Positions 38,301 through 51,100 of a stretch of 64,000 bases of DNA are shown here, in pieces. The DNA is from Apus apus (taxonomy: Eukaryota; Chordata; Aves; Apodiformes; Apodidae), in the NCBI RefSeq assembly GCF_020740795.1, contig NC_067285.1:77538342-77602341 (forward strand), written 5' to 3'. The notes under the pieces were generated by a model. It was not told where the DNA came from and searched no databases. It saw only the letters and a program-made list of their open reading frames with translations. Position numbers and translations under genes: made by a program. Positions within the stretch are counted from its first letter, which is position 1. Each line of letters begins with the position of its first letter.

Positions 38301-41298
38301 ACAAACAGAGCATAAATTTATTTACTGTAGTCAGACTGGGGCTGAAGTTAGAGAGATGGCCTGTTACCCATCTCAGACAGCTACAAAATGGGAGATTATT
38401 TAAATTCAGCATATCAACAAAGCTTTGCAGTAAAGGCATAAAAGATTGGGGGGCAGCTCTAATGTTTTCTAAGATCATAAAGAATTATATGACTTACATT
38501 TTGGTTCAGATGGTCAGGTCCCAGAGATCAATAGCTGAACAGTCTTGGGAATATGCAGGTGCTCTTCTAGTCACCTGACTTCTGTTTAATTTGGTTTAAA
38601 GTGTTGCTTCTGGTCAAGGGAGTGCCTATGGCTTCCTGTGTTGAAAAGGCTTTTCACATCCCTTCCTTGTGTAACCAGAGCTGTTCAATAAAATTGTGGT
38701 CTTCCTGCCATTAGCTTTTAGTGCTGTGTTACATCACAGCCGAGATAGCCCACTATTCTGACCCCCCAAAATTAAAAAGCAAAAAAATATTTAAGTAAAA
38801 CCTTACCAAACCTGTGGTCCTTTTGCATGGCTGTGCTGTCTGCAACCCAAACCCCCTATGACTCAATATGAGCATGTTTGGTTGAAATGGTGGGGTCTAA
38901 ATGATAGATGGAATGGCTGCATCATATCTTGGGAAAACATTTAAAAGGGTGTTTTGTTTCTGTGAGTACCCTTGGGATTTGATGTAATAGCGCTTGCAAA
39001 GGTTGATACAGAGGAAATTATTGCTTCCCAATAAAATTCTCCATTTTTATTGGCTCACATACAGAGAATGGCAGCCAGCTGATAAAATACTCGGTGGAAT
39101 TTTCCTTCCATCTAGCCATGTACTCTTCATCTATGAAGAGTATATATTTTTTTAAGCGGGTAGATTATGATTGTTCGAAAGCATTTTATGTTTATCATAC
39201 TACTTTTAGGTGGGAGTCTTTACATATTTTGTGCTTTAACTGGAACTTTAACTTTTAAACCTGCTAGATATGACAGTAAAGAATAATCATAAAAATAATC
39301 ATCTAAATCTCTACTCTCTGACAAATATTTACAGATAAATTAACATTATGTTCTGCAAAAGCATTTTTAATTTTTCACGTTACAGATTCCTTACAGATTG
39401 TCTAGTAAAGGAGATATATTTACACACATACATATATACATACTATGGCTTTGTAAGACTGCAAATGTAAACAACATTTGCAAAATATTATTTCATCAAC
39501 GCTGTGAAAATCTAGAAAACAGATCAGCCCTACTATCTTCCCTAAAATAAGCACTGAATTCCTCAGAAATTTAAACTCTGAACCATTACTTGCATTTACT
39601 AATAACAATTCCTTAACTTTCCAGAATGGAAACATCTTCAATTTCCTACTAATTTAGTTACTGGAAAATATAAAACATTTCATCACATTTAGCTGGGTTT
39701 TCTTTGGTCACAAGGGGGAATTTGATTCCTAAGCATTAGGTACAGAAGAGGACCTAGCTGATGGGTTTTTAGTTGCCTGCTCTCTGGAACAGATGCCAGG
39801 CTCTCCTTCTTCCCAGGCTGTGCACAGAAAAAGCCTGGTTGCCCCAACAAGAAGATTAAAGAGTCTCTTTTCCACCCAAGACACCAGAGAACAGTCTCTT
39901 GGTGAGGAGCTGTGAAAGCTCTGAAAAGCACCGTTGAGGTGGTTTTCCCTGCTGCTTGTAAGGAGTTGGAGCCTGGCGATGGGGTGAAGTGTGTTTGGAG
40001 GTGGCCTCCTGGAGCATCTCCTCTAGGCACTGGGGGTAGGGATGCTCTGAATCTGGCTGGCTAAGGGGAAAGCTGAGCTCTTCTGCAATACCAGAAGATG
40101 CATCTGCCAGGGTATCATTAAAATCCAAAATATCAAGGGTCCAGCTGAGCTTGATGCCTGCAGTGCTCAGCCAAGTAAGGGCTGCAGAATTGCGGTTTTC
40201 CTGAACTCTTCTTTGCCTTCTGTTTTCTGACCTGGCCTCCTTCTTCAGTGACTTTTTGGCTAGGACTCAGCATGGATTTGGATCAGCTTTGTAAAAACTT
40301 GCTTATCTGCAGCAAAGCAGTTCAGTGCTGCCCAGACTTGGCCTAGTAAATTACAGAGGTGAAAGCAGAGGTGCTATCTGGGCAAGCAACAACTGAGAAT
40401 GGGATCTAGCAGCGGGGAATAAAGTGTCCAAACCCATTTCTTGGCCTAGCCTTCTCCAGCATTTATGCATAGTGATATGCTCAGCCTACGTACTTTTCTG
40501 TCACTAGGAATTTACAAACCACCTTAGCTTTCTTCTCATCAAATGAGTGTAAGCTGTATGAAGAGTCTGCAAAGTGCATTATAGCACTCCCAAATGCTTG
40601 TCAGCTTTCCAGAAGGGTTACACCATTAGCTGTAAATGTCTACTTGTTCAGTTCCTGGAGTGCTCCAGGCCTACAATGTCCTGATTTGAATTGTCAAACA
40701 GATTGGTGTCGCAGGAGACAGCTGGCATGGGAAATAACACCATGGAAAAATCAAGTGGTATGACATTTTTACGAAACATCTTACAAATCTGAAGTAAAGC
40801 TTTCTTTTTATTTCTAATTAAATTAACATCATGCCATTGTGAAATTTTTATGTGCCAGTTTAAGAGTTACAGCTTAATGATGTTATGAGCTCATTATGTC
40901 AATACATAGCAGCATTGACCCAGACTTGTCTCCCAGTCCTCCAAGTCTTATCCATTCCACACTTGGTTTAACACAAAAATGACTGGATTACTTTAAGCTC
41001 AAAACAAGGAGACATGCTTTAACATAGCTTCTGTGTTTCAGATGTGCAATGATGGTCTAGTTAACAAGAAGCAGATTCAAGAATGCTCCAGACGTTCTGA
41101 CAATTATGCATACATTAGTCCTTCATTCTGCCAGAGCATGGAGAGGAAGAAGGTATCACTCCTCTGGAGTGTGGAGAGGGCTAGTTATAGATCTTAGGGA
41201 GTATCCTAGTGAAAATAGTAGGTTTTGAGTAAACCATTTATAATAATGAAATTAATTTCTATGCTGCCAGTTCCTGGGAATCTCTTCCTAATGGGAAG
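35341..41298. other. Gene-free interval
   Basis: Mostly unique AT-rich DNA. It has a T/G-rich run at 36612-36664, a perfect 10-base inverted repeat at 39121-39142 and an enhancer-like block at 40530-40990. The open frames at 37622-38092 and 39689-40128 lack recognisable products. Confidence 0.5.
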
Positions 41299-41600
41299 GT
41301 GTAGAGAATGTGAAGACATCTTCTCAGATGTGCATGACAGGACAATAGGCAACAGGCACCATCTGGAAAACAGGAAACCCCAGCAGGATATAAGGAAAAA
41401 AGATTTTTCACCATGAGAGTCATCAGACCCTGGAGCAGATTGTCCAGACAGGTGCTGTAATCCCCAGCTTTGGACACATTGAAAAATTGACCAGACAAGG
41501 TGTTGACTATCTCTGCTCTAATAACCTTGTTGGAGCAGATGGATACTCTAGGTGAATGACTGAGGTCCCTTCCAGCTGGGCCTTTCCAACTGTTTTTCAG
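41299..41600 (+). mobile_element. CR1 LINE 3'UTR fragment
   Basis: Plus-strand match to the CR1 3' region: TCAGATGTGCATGACAGGAC, GGCAACAGGCACCATCTGGA, AAGATTTTTCACCATGAGAG, TGGAGCAGATTGTCCAGACA and GAGGTCCCTTCCAGCTGGGC. A 232-codon minus-strand frame crosses this element antisense and is not a gene. Confidence 0.85.
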
Positions 41601-44600
41601 TTGGCATGTGTGCATCCTGCAGTGCCAGCAGCTACTGCCGTGGGAAGCTGGTGGCAGACAGCATTCAGTCAAGGAAAGGAGGAAACAAGGTTGCATTGGA
41701 TGGAGGTTTCTGTAACTACTTAAGAAATCTGCTGAAGAGCAAAGGCAGTGACTTGGTAAGATGGGTGGTGCTTCCTGCGCAAAACTGGGGGGGGAAGGTG
41801 TGGTGTGTGGATTTTGAGCTTTTTTTTTTAAAAAAAAAAAAGTAAATGTTTTTCTTAATGCACTTGTTGTTCCTTCTGCTTCCCTTACTAAGACCCAAAC
41901 TAGAGGAAAAGATACATTTTTATGCATGGATTCACATGTACAAACAAACTGTGCCAAACACAGTTGGGATGAAGATCCAGCTACAGCAAGAGACTAACTC
42001 TATAATTAACTCTATATCTCTATAGTGAAAAGGTGCAGGAAACTGGAGCACAATGAGAAGGCAAGAAGTTGCAAGGGGGAAGATGTGCAAACAGAAGAGA
42101 CTGCCATAGGTGGCAAAGACTCAGTGATGCCTATCACCTGCTTTGTATTTCAGCTGTGTTTGCTATAGCAGAGCACAAGAGCCAAGGGCACACAGTCGTT
42201 GAGCGATAGTGCGGTGGTTGCTTTTAATGCCAGGAAATTGGCAGGAAAATTTAGAGTGGAACTTTGCGATGTGGTTCTTTAGAGCAATAATCAGTGTTTT
42301 AGTGGTTGCTTTCAGAGTCAGTTCTAAAACATTATTTGTGACTGACCACATGGGGTGTACATCTTCTGTTACTCTTACTGGAGGAATACATAGCTTGAGG
42401 CACTGTTGAGGTACTTCTGTGGTTTGGTTGATGACTCTCTTTTTCTTGGTAGATTTGGGTTAACATCACTGGCTGGCTTCAAACAAGCCTGCTTGCAACA
42501 ACACTTTTGATGAAAACTGAAACACTTAGAAAAATGGGTATTTTAAATTTATTATAATCTTAATAATGTAAAGAGCAATGCTTTATTTATTTTTCAGATT
42601 CACATTCACAAGTGTATAGAGATGTCGTTTATGTCCTAGACACATTAATTTCTGATTTTTTTTCTTTAACTCTCTTAATTGGAAGAAAGTATGTTGCTGC
42701 TGATTTATGAAGTCTTCAGAAGTGCCAGGGATCATTTTAAATGTACACAGCTGCTCTGCAGTAGTTTAACTTGGCAGATAGTATTAAACCATTGAATTGT
42801 GTCATTTATTTGTGTATGCATACAATAAGTTCCTTGTGCAGGTTCTTCAGAAATAGTCTCAATGTTGATTCGGAAATGTGGCCTAAAAATAACCTAGCCC
42901 CATGATTTATTGTTTTGGTGCTTGTCTCCAAACAGTACATCTAAAATGAAGAATGGGATACCATGTATACCCCAGATAAGGCAACGGAATGGAAACCATC
43001 CATAAGAGGAGCTGTAGGCCGAGGTCTAAAATGGAAAAGTTCCCAGGGTGAGCGAGTGAGACACATGATGGGAACTGACCTGTGTTGCTGGTATTTGGGA
43101 ATGCTGCAGCTTATTTTCATTGCTGGGCAAGGCAGTGTGTGATGTTGTGTAATGAGAAAGAGCAGCAGTCATGACAGCAGTATCACTGGTTGTAATGGAG
43201 TATAAATCAGGGCAATTCACTCTGTCATTCCATTCAGGGCATCATAAAAGTAACGCCTGTCATCTGGAAAAAATCTAAACTCAGAGAATAATATAACGTA
43301 TTTTGCATATGCCCAGAATGTATAAAATCCTACAGCACCAGAATATAAAACACTTTGAAATCAAGTATCTTTATACTGAGGGGTGACATCTGCAAATATA
43401 TTCTACGATCAATACTATGTGACTTGATTTATGTCTTAAAAAATTCTATAGGGGAGGGGAAAAAAAAAGGCAGTATAGATTCTATTATAGCTCTAAAAAA
43501 CAACTTTTTAGGCCATGCTACTAATCCCTTTGATCCACACCACTTAATGTATTGGAAAGAAAAATAACTTCCCTTATTTCTCCTTTGCTGCAAAATGGAA
43601 TAAAAATAGCCTTTGGGGAATTGTAGATTCAGTTACATCCTCAACAGGACAACCTAACGGGCAGTGTTTAAAGACTGATTGATAGGCATCATCTCTTGAT
43701 GACCATAGCAGAACTTTTTAGGCTGCTGATTGCAAGTACAGACCTGCTGGAAAACAAAATTTATGCCTCCCAGGCTTTCTGCCGTGCTTTGTCTCCCCTT
43801 TTCTTTCCTTCTCTCAAACCAGATTTCAGCAGTCTGACATGGAAATCAAGAACAATGGCAAGATAAACCTGAGCCAAAATCTAGTATCAGACCCAGAAGT
43901 TTCAAATACTTTTTGTAAATGGTATAAAAGAGAGAGATTAAAAATGGAATAGAGGGTAAATTTGCCTAAATCCTTTAGAAAATGATTAACCTTTAGCACA
44001 TTGGAGGCTTTAGGAGCCATAGGGACTTTAGAAGATAGGTGTAGCATCATTTATTTATGATTATTCAATTATTTCATTCATCACTGTCACAAAATTCCCA
44101 TGTACTCTGGGCAGGCACAAGATGGAGAATGATTTGCTTTCAGAAGTTCACGAAATTTATGTTACCTTGTTATGAAAGGTTGTGAAGCCTGGATCTTATC
44201 CAGCATAAGTGCTGGCAATAGCTGATGAAATTGAAATATCGGTGGGATTTCCCTTTTTTCTCCTTGCCTTCTGAGGATGTGAGGTGGTGCAATCTGTGAG
44301 AGTAGAGACATTCAGCTGCCTTACCCAAGATGACAATGTAAGGGAGTTCAGACCACCAAGGTGCAAAAACTGGAGCACCTTGAGTCTTCTGCTTTAAATA
44401 AACTGGGCTAGCATGCTATCACACACAAAGCTGAAACAGAAAGTAGTATTATCAATGATTGGAATGAAGAACTTTTGGGACAGTGTTGCCATTTGTCTTA
44501 AACAGCCTAAGTCCTCAGTGTGGAAAATAAGAAGATCCAGACACAAACATAAGTTACACATGGCATACTCTATAGCATATTTATGAGGTGGTGGGCAGTG

Positions 44601-45034
44601 TGCTGAAGAGATTACTATCTAATATAACCTTCACTTCTATATGGGACTTCTTGATCTGATTAATCATTTCCACTACAGTGGTACAAATCATGAATCTCCT
44701 CTATATTGTTTTTTTCTAACTTCTACTTCTCCATTGCAGTAAGAGTTTTGGGGTTTCTTGAGGCACACATAATACTATGGGGAGTAGATGAGGCTTTTGC
44801 TTAAGTTAATGGGGAGGGAAATCAATACTGATACAAATTAAAAAAAAATAATAAAATGGTTGTAACAATTGTCTTGGTAGATTGATCTTCTGTTGTTAAA
44901 TGTTGTACTTTTTAGTTAGACAATCATAGCATATGATTTTATGCTGACATTGTCCCTAATTATTACCTTTTAATGTTGAAATATAGAGGTAATTGTTGGA
45001 AGTGTCCTCTGCGCATCACTCCACTGCTACATAG
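41601..45034. other. Gene-free interval
   Basis: Unique AT-rich DNA with a T/A low-complexity run at 41821-41842 and an enhancer-like block at 42590-42930. An octamer-like TTTTGCATATGCC lies near 43300. No supported gene or RNA. Confidence 0.5.
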
Positions 45035-45346
45035 GCCAAGCACAATGGGCAGAACAATAATCAGTTTACAGAGGCTGCAGCTGTAGCCCCATTTCTTCCA
45101 TTATCTGATGAAATATTTATGGCTGATAGAGAACATAATATTTTTAAGCACTTATTACTAAGCCAACAATGCAGATACTTCGTGGATGACATCTTCCTCT
45201 TCTTGATTAATGTACCACATATTCAGAAACTGGTAAACAAAAAAGACCCAGAAATCACCTTTAAAATTGAGCAGGACCAAGGTTCCTTCTTCTGGGATGC
45301 TAGGTCCCAGGTCATTACAGCATCTGCAGTAATGACACCCAGGTAA
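45035..45346 (+). pseudogene. Penelope-like retroelement reverse transcriptase relic
   Basis: A 103-codon open frame follows the Penelope-like element (PLE) reverse transcriptase block by block. NGQNNNQFTEAA stands where PLEs have NGx-Y-Q-G-AMG, and APFLPLSDEIFM stands for SPLxPxxAEIFM. The catalytic block is RYFVDDIFLF (FVDD at 45179-45190). DPEITFKIE then FFWD stands for P-I-F-T-E and FLD. The 36 residues from the VDD to the last D agree with the family's usual spacing. LINE reverse transcriptases such as CR1 have FADD/YADD without the preceding RY and do not fit. The glycine of the AMG block is lost. The frame is bounded by TAG (45032-45034) and TAA (45344-45346), with no GIY-YIG endonuclease seen. 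It is an old, dead fragment or, less likely, a retained piece. Confidence 0.7.
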
Positions 45347-47289
45347 CTTCTTAAACAAATAATGCCCTTATTCATAATTACATTTTTACGTTCTACAAAT
45401 AAAAGAAAAAAAACCAAAAAACACAATCAAAACAAACAAGTAGAGTGAATTTTTCATTTCAGTCTTTTAACTGCATTTTATAGCATTTGTGATAAAAAGA
45501 AATGGAAGAAATAAAACTGTTTTAGGTAGGTCCTAGAGAACCACAGGAGTTATGTATCCGACACTGCTGTAAACTGCGGATAATCATATAATATAGAGAG
45601 GAGCCTGCCAAAGTGCGTTCATATCCAAACACCAAGTCACAATTAAGAAGTGTCTGGAAGCCTCTTGGCCCCACTAGGAAAGGAGTCAGAATGCGGAGAG
45701 TAACTTAACACGGTGAATCTGGTTTGTGAGTAGAACACTTCCCTGGGATGTTTTAGGGCTCTTTCAGACACCAAAGGGTAACCACACAAGGGCAAGGATT
45801 CTGATGGCACACATGAGCAGCATGGTGTGGATGTTAGTGCACGGAGTCAAGCAGGGCCCATGTTCAGTCCTGCTCCCCCACCTTTGTGTCCTGGTATTTG
45901 GTCTCCCCCTCCAGCCCAGGAGCAGTAGCAAAGTCCCCACTATGGACTGGCCAACGGTATAGCTACACCACAGCCTAGAAAGGATGGCAAAAGTCGGTCC
46001 TCCAGGAGACCTTGGTCTTGGGTAACAGTTCTTAAGGAAAATAAGTTGGAGAGGAGCTAGTGATCTCTCTCCTTCAGTCTTACAAGGCAAATGTCAGTGT
46101 TATTCTCTTTGCCAAATACATATTCCACTTTTGTAGCAGTGCTAATGCACATTAGCAGGGATAAGAAGGCGTAAAACCTCTTTTTTTTTTTCAACTCCCT
46201 TATGGAGGACTTCATAAATGTGCCTGTAAGGCACAAGATGTGGCCTTACTCTTCCTAGATGGCTCTGTTTCTTCGGTGGTGTGGTCTGAGTATCTTTTGA
46301 TGTGTTTGAAGTGTAGTGCTGCTCTAACTTACATCTAACTGTGAATTAGAAAGAAGGCCTTGCTTGTACTGAAGGACATACTTTTGTCATTACACAGCTC
46401 AGCAAATACTTTGCTTTGATTTCACTATCTTTCACCAGTCCAAATGAATTGCATTAATTTAATGAAATGTATGTCTTAGCATACTAAAATATTTTGAAAA
46501 ATCTTACTCTTTGGCCTTTTAAATAAATTAAAAAAAAAACAAAGAGCAAAAAAACCCACAGCATAATATGTTTATTCTTGTGAAAAAGTGATAAAATATC
46601 AAATATTCTTGGCTCAGAAGAGTGCTAATGTCCTAAGCTACACCAGAGCAGATTTCTGGCAATTTTCATTAGGAGGAATCTGAGGACGAGAGGGGCAAAT
46701 AGCAAGATCCTGACCTTAAGAGAATCTGGAAAAAGTAGTTGTTACTGCAGATACACTGTCATGCCCACACAGAGATACCAGATGCACATCTATAGAGGCA
46801 GATGCTTGAATCTTGCCTGTTAACTGGGTGTGTGATCTAGAAAGTGATGGTGAAAAATCTGTAGACCAAGTAGCCTAGTAGTCTAGAAAAGGCCATACCC
46901 TCAGATGTTAGGAGCAGGAAGAAGCTATATTTTTACAAGAAATATTGATAGTCCTAGTTTTTTTAAGATAAAATATTTTTAAGAAAAGAAAATGGTTGTA
47001 GTTGTTCTGCTGAGCAGAACCTCACATCCTTGATCACTAGAAAAAGTTTACCATCTAATGGCTGGTTCACCAGCTACTTCTGAATTGAGGTGTGCAAAGT
47101 TTCTATGATGAAACATAAAACCAAGCAAAACCCCACCTGAGTTCAGTATTTTTTAATGAGCCTGAAATCCAGATTCAAGTTCACTGAAGATAGCCATTTA
47201 CTGGAGAGAAACTTGCGGTTCAGGTTTGAAACTTAATCTCTGCTTGCCAAAACTCAAATGCATGGCAGATATGAAGTAAGAGTCTTAAA
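45347..47289. other. Gene-free interval
   Basis: A-rich runs lie at 45405-45425 and 46530-46558. A segment at 45830-45940 faintly resembles a LINE GVKQG motif but is too weak to call. No supported gene. Confidence 0.45.
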
Positions 47290-47345
47290 ACAAACTAACT
47301 AACTAACTAACAAAAACAAACAAACAAACAAACAAACAAACAAAA
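47290..47345 (+). repeat. (AACT)n-(AAAC)n microsatellite
   Basis: About five AACT units followed by about eight AAAC units. Simple sequence of tetranucleotide type. Confidence 0.92.
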
Positions 47346-47711
47346 CCCACCAAAAACCCCCACTGCTATCCAAGCAGGAAAGTTGAAATGCTGTGAGATT
47401 TATTTTTCTAGGACAAATACCTCCATCACCTGACTATTGTAATTTTTCGTTTTCTGTACAAATGAATATGACAATTTTTTTAATAGACTTAGGGTAACTA
47501 GGAATAAACTAAATTACTCCCCTCCAAAAGTCTTCCTGCAGGTATGTTTGAAAGGTCAGGCTAGAAGCTTCTCAGCCTTGCATAGTCTAAATTAGTCTTG
47601 AACAAGAACTCTACATTAATCAAAATTAATGAAAATTTTCCTTTAGCTAGAGTGGTAAGAGGCCTGTGGTTTAGGGGCAGAAGGTTGTGATTGCTGCTCA
47701 TCAGGCTTTAT

Positions 47712-47775
47712 CCAGACCAAATTCTGCTCTGTTACACTGGTGTAAATCAGCAGGAACTCAGCTAGACATTGGGAT
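47712..47775 (+). repeat. Probable ancient interspersed repeat fragment
   Basis: CAAATTCTGCTCTGTTACAC followed by TGGTGTAAATCAGCAGGAAC resembles a common old sauropsid/amniote repeat with the pattern ttctgctctcagttacac / tggtgtaaatc / ggagtaactcc. I cannot name the family with certainty. Confidence 0.4.
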
Positions 47776-48035
47776 TTCTAGCACAATGTGCTGGAAGTCA
47801 GAAACTGATCCACCTCAAAAACCACTCCTCAAAATGAACTTTCGCTGAGCATGTTAATATCAGCATTACTATTAAAATTCTTCAGTTAACTAATTCAGAT
47901 GCCCATTTGGTAGGCACACTAGACAAACAAATGGTGATCCATCCAGGGCACTGAAGAGCAGAGGGGTTACTCTGACTCTTAAGTGCCATGTTTGGACCTT
48001 TTCAGTGCACTTTCCCAGCTCCAGAACAACTCTGA

Positions 48036-48125
48036 ATCTCATAGAATCATAGAATAGTTTGGGTTTGAAGAGACCTTAAAGATCATCTAGTTCCTCCTGC
48101 CTCTTGTCCCACAGCAGTAGTTTCC
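48036..48125 (-). mobile_element. CR1 LINE 3' tip
   Basis: CATAGAATCATAGAATAG, then TTTGGGTTTGAAGAGACC and TTAAAGATCATCTAGTTCC, is the extreme CR1 3' end on the minus strand. Only about 90 bases are present, typical of a severely 5'-truncated copy. Confidence 0.88.
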
Positions 48126-51100
48126 ACTGTGCCTGTAAAACAATCCATTTAGACCTGCTTCCGAGAACGGTGAGATGACTCACACAGCAAGGCATCAGCA
48201 GGAAAACATCAGCAGATAGCTAGGATGCCAGCTCCAGGCTCCAGCACGGCAACCCTAAAGCCACAGGAAGGTTGATGAGTTGGAGCTTGATCACGCAGCT
48301 GCCACACTGCATGTTCCCGAGACCCAGGTGATGAGTTATGACCTAATGAGTTGAATAGCAGTCCAATGTTGCATTAAAATAATAATGTTGTTTATCAACA
48401 CTGTGTTAAATAACTATTTTAAAGATTAAGACTTTTTTCAACACCTGATGCTCAGTGGTTTTAGATGTATGTACTTGATCACTGTCAGGGCACAGATGAA
48501 AATGGTCCCCTTGAACTACATTTTGGGGAAGGAAAGTCTTTGGAGACCTGGTTTTGAGATCAGCAAATCAGTAGGCACAAAGGGAGGTGATGTATCTGCT
48601 CTGGAACACTCTTTGCTTCTCTAAAAGCATAGGGGCACTTTTTTATAGCTGACCAAATCTTGAAACTTATCATTAGAAAAGTTTGCACATACTCATTTTA
48701 GTGTAAAGGTCAGAACTTCTGACCCCTTCTTGAATCCTCCCTTTGCTTTCCCCTGGGTACTCCCTGAAGGATCTGTGAATGGAAGGATTCCTTTGGCAAT
48801 CTGGCTGTTCCCAGAGAGCAGCAAGAGCCAGCTAACACCTCTGCAGGTGTGAAGATGTGCTTCCCCAGTGAAGACTGATAGTACATGCTCATCCACAGAT
48901 CTGTAACTGTAACATCAATCTGCTGGAGCTGCTGTTGGAGATTAGCAGTATCTAAAACAGGGACAGCAAAATCAAGTTTTATTAGCTCATTTGTTAGTTT
49001 GTTGTGTCTTGAGTACCATACTTGTGAGCCAGAAAAGCGGACTGTGTTTTACAGGGAGACATGCATGCAGGACTGACTCAATTACTGAACGTGGCCTTTA
49101 ATAACAATCAACAAATTGTATATGAGAAAAAAGTTTAGTGAATATAACATTTTCTCTTTAATGTTGCTATAAAATATGTTGACTTAGCTGTAGATCATTC
49201 AAGTATGTAATGCATTAAATACACACACTCATAAAAAAATTAACGTAATCAAGATACAGTAATTCAACAACATTTGAATTTTCTCTTTCCTATATTTTTG
49301 CCCTCATTATACTCCAAGAACTCAGACATTCCCTTCCCTTTATTTCTGTGAGAGCTTATAAAACTGCAGGTCAATAATCCAGCAATCCTGGATTTGAATT
49401 CCTGCTTAAGCGGATTAATTCTTTATTCTTAAAATGAATAGTAATAAAAAATAGCTGAGATGTAACAATTGTGAAGAGTAGCAGTATTACTGAAGTATTG
49501 GTAGTTACTTTATTCCCAAGAGCCTTGTGATCTTGAATGCTTTTCAACAGAACTCCTGTAACCTGCTCGTGTGTTTAATTTTGAGCATTAGTTTTGCAGC
49601 CCTTTTCCCCCTGAGTTAGAAAGGGCAGAGATTGCTGATGTTAGTGCAAGGCTGGGGGTGACTTCCTAGGCTACCCTGGGAGTTGTATGTGATGACTATC
49701 TTCTGGTGAGCAGAATAAAAAAATTAAGCATATTCTTTTCCTCTAGTATCTTGTAGTTGCAGGTGGTGTGTTTTTTTTACTGTGGGTGTTACAGTTGTTA
49801 CAGAGGAAGAGTTTTGCAGGTGTGAGAAATAGATACATTTTGTCTCCTGCCCAAGTGCCTGGTTGCATACAGGTTAACCCAGATGGGCTAACCCAGGATG
49901 ACGTTGCTGTGACTGTGGGGCTTCCTCTGTCTTCTGGCTAGCTGGTTTCCTTCCCACACAACCCAGCAATCTTTTATCTTTTTTTGTAGATAGCACTAAA
50001 CTTCATGCTATGTTCCACAAAATAATCTCCATCTCCCAGACACGTCAACAACTTTCTATTCTCCATCCCGCTTACTTCATTGTGGCCAAATGTCTTGCAA
50101 CAGATGAATAATGGGTTTATTCTTCCTTAGAGTATGTACCTTTATGTTATCTCTTGGAATATTTTTGCCTCTCAGGCTGGCACCAAAACGAAATGAAAAA
50201 CATTAATGGAACTTCAAAACAAGCCACCTACTCTTGGAAACCTTACTAGCAACTTCGTCTGCTTTATTTTGATCATAATGTATTTTAAGATGTTTATCTT
50301 GGAAATGCAAATGCTGGCCAATTTCAGCTTTCATGCCTCTCATTAGTTTATATGCATCTAAAGATTACTGCGGAAACTCAAATCTATTTTTAAGTACAAT
50401 ATTATGATTCTACATATCTGTTTGGAATGAGGTCAGAGGCATGGCTTCCAAGCAAGCTGACTCTGGTTTGTTCCTTTACACTGCTGCTCACATGGGTGGA
50501 AATGCTGTGTACTCCAACACTCAGGCTAGAGTTACACACCCACTCACCTCAGGTCTGAGTGGAGTGGGTGGAGAAGCCAGCACACAGCATTCAGCTAGAG
50601 CAGGATCAGGCTCGGAACTTCCAGCCGGACTGCCCCGTGAGATGGGGCCAAGCTGCCTGCTGCACAGTGCAGGGGTTGTCCTGCCCTAAATGCAGGCAGA
50701 CTCTGGCCCATAGCTGCTTATCTGAGCAGGGTGAAACTCCTGTGCTGTGTGTGAGGAAAGATGGAAACTCTTGGAGTCACTCCATATCCCCTGACAGGTA
50801 CATTGGGTGAGCTCAGGTTGGAGCTCGCTTTGGAGTAAGTGCTGACCCAACCTGCCTCAGGAATATGAAAAGTCTTTGAGCATGGACTTTTTCCTAGCAG
50901 CAAACCTTACCATTAAACCAGAATTTGAGGGAGCCAGCACACGTTACTTGTATCTTCCAGAAAAGGAGACCAACTCTCAAGACTGTGTTTGGACATGGGG
51001 ACAGAGCTGGGCACAAACCACCAGACGTGCTGACTGCTCCATCTGCAGCCATCCCTTGGCAAAGGAAAAGTGCTCCCACCTTGTGCTATCAAAGTGTTCT

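Noticed and set aside
41259..41957. 232-codon open frame on the minus strand, the longest in the window
   Set aside because: It runs antisense through a CR1 3'UTR fragment and a T/A low-complexity run and has no recognisable domain; chance plus repeat composition.
45830..45940. GVKQG-like string resembling a LINE reverse transcriptase motif near the Penelope-like relic
   Set aside because: Only one short motif fits and the surrounding residues do not. PLEs lack this motif, so it cannot be added to that element.
47290..47345. Short regular repeats considered as a CRISPR-type array
   Set aside because: Tetranucleotide microsatellite with no spacers, in a vertebrate genome.
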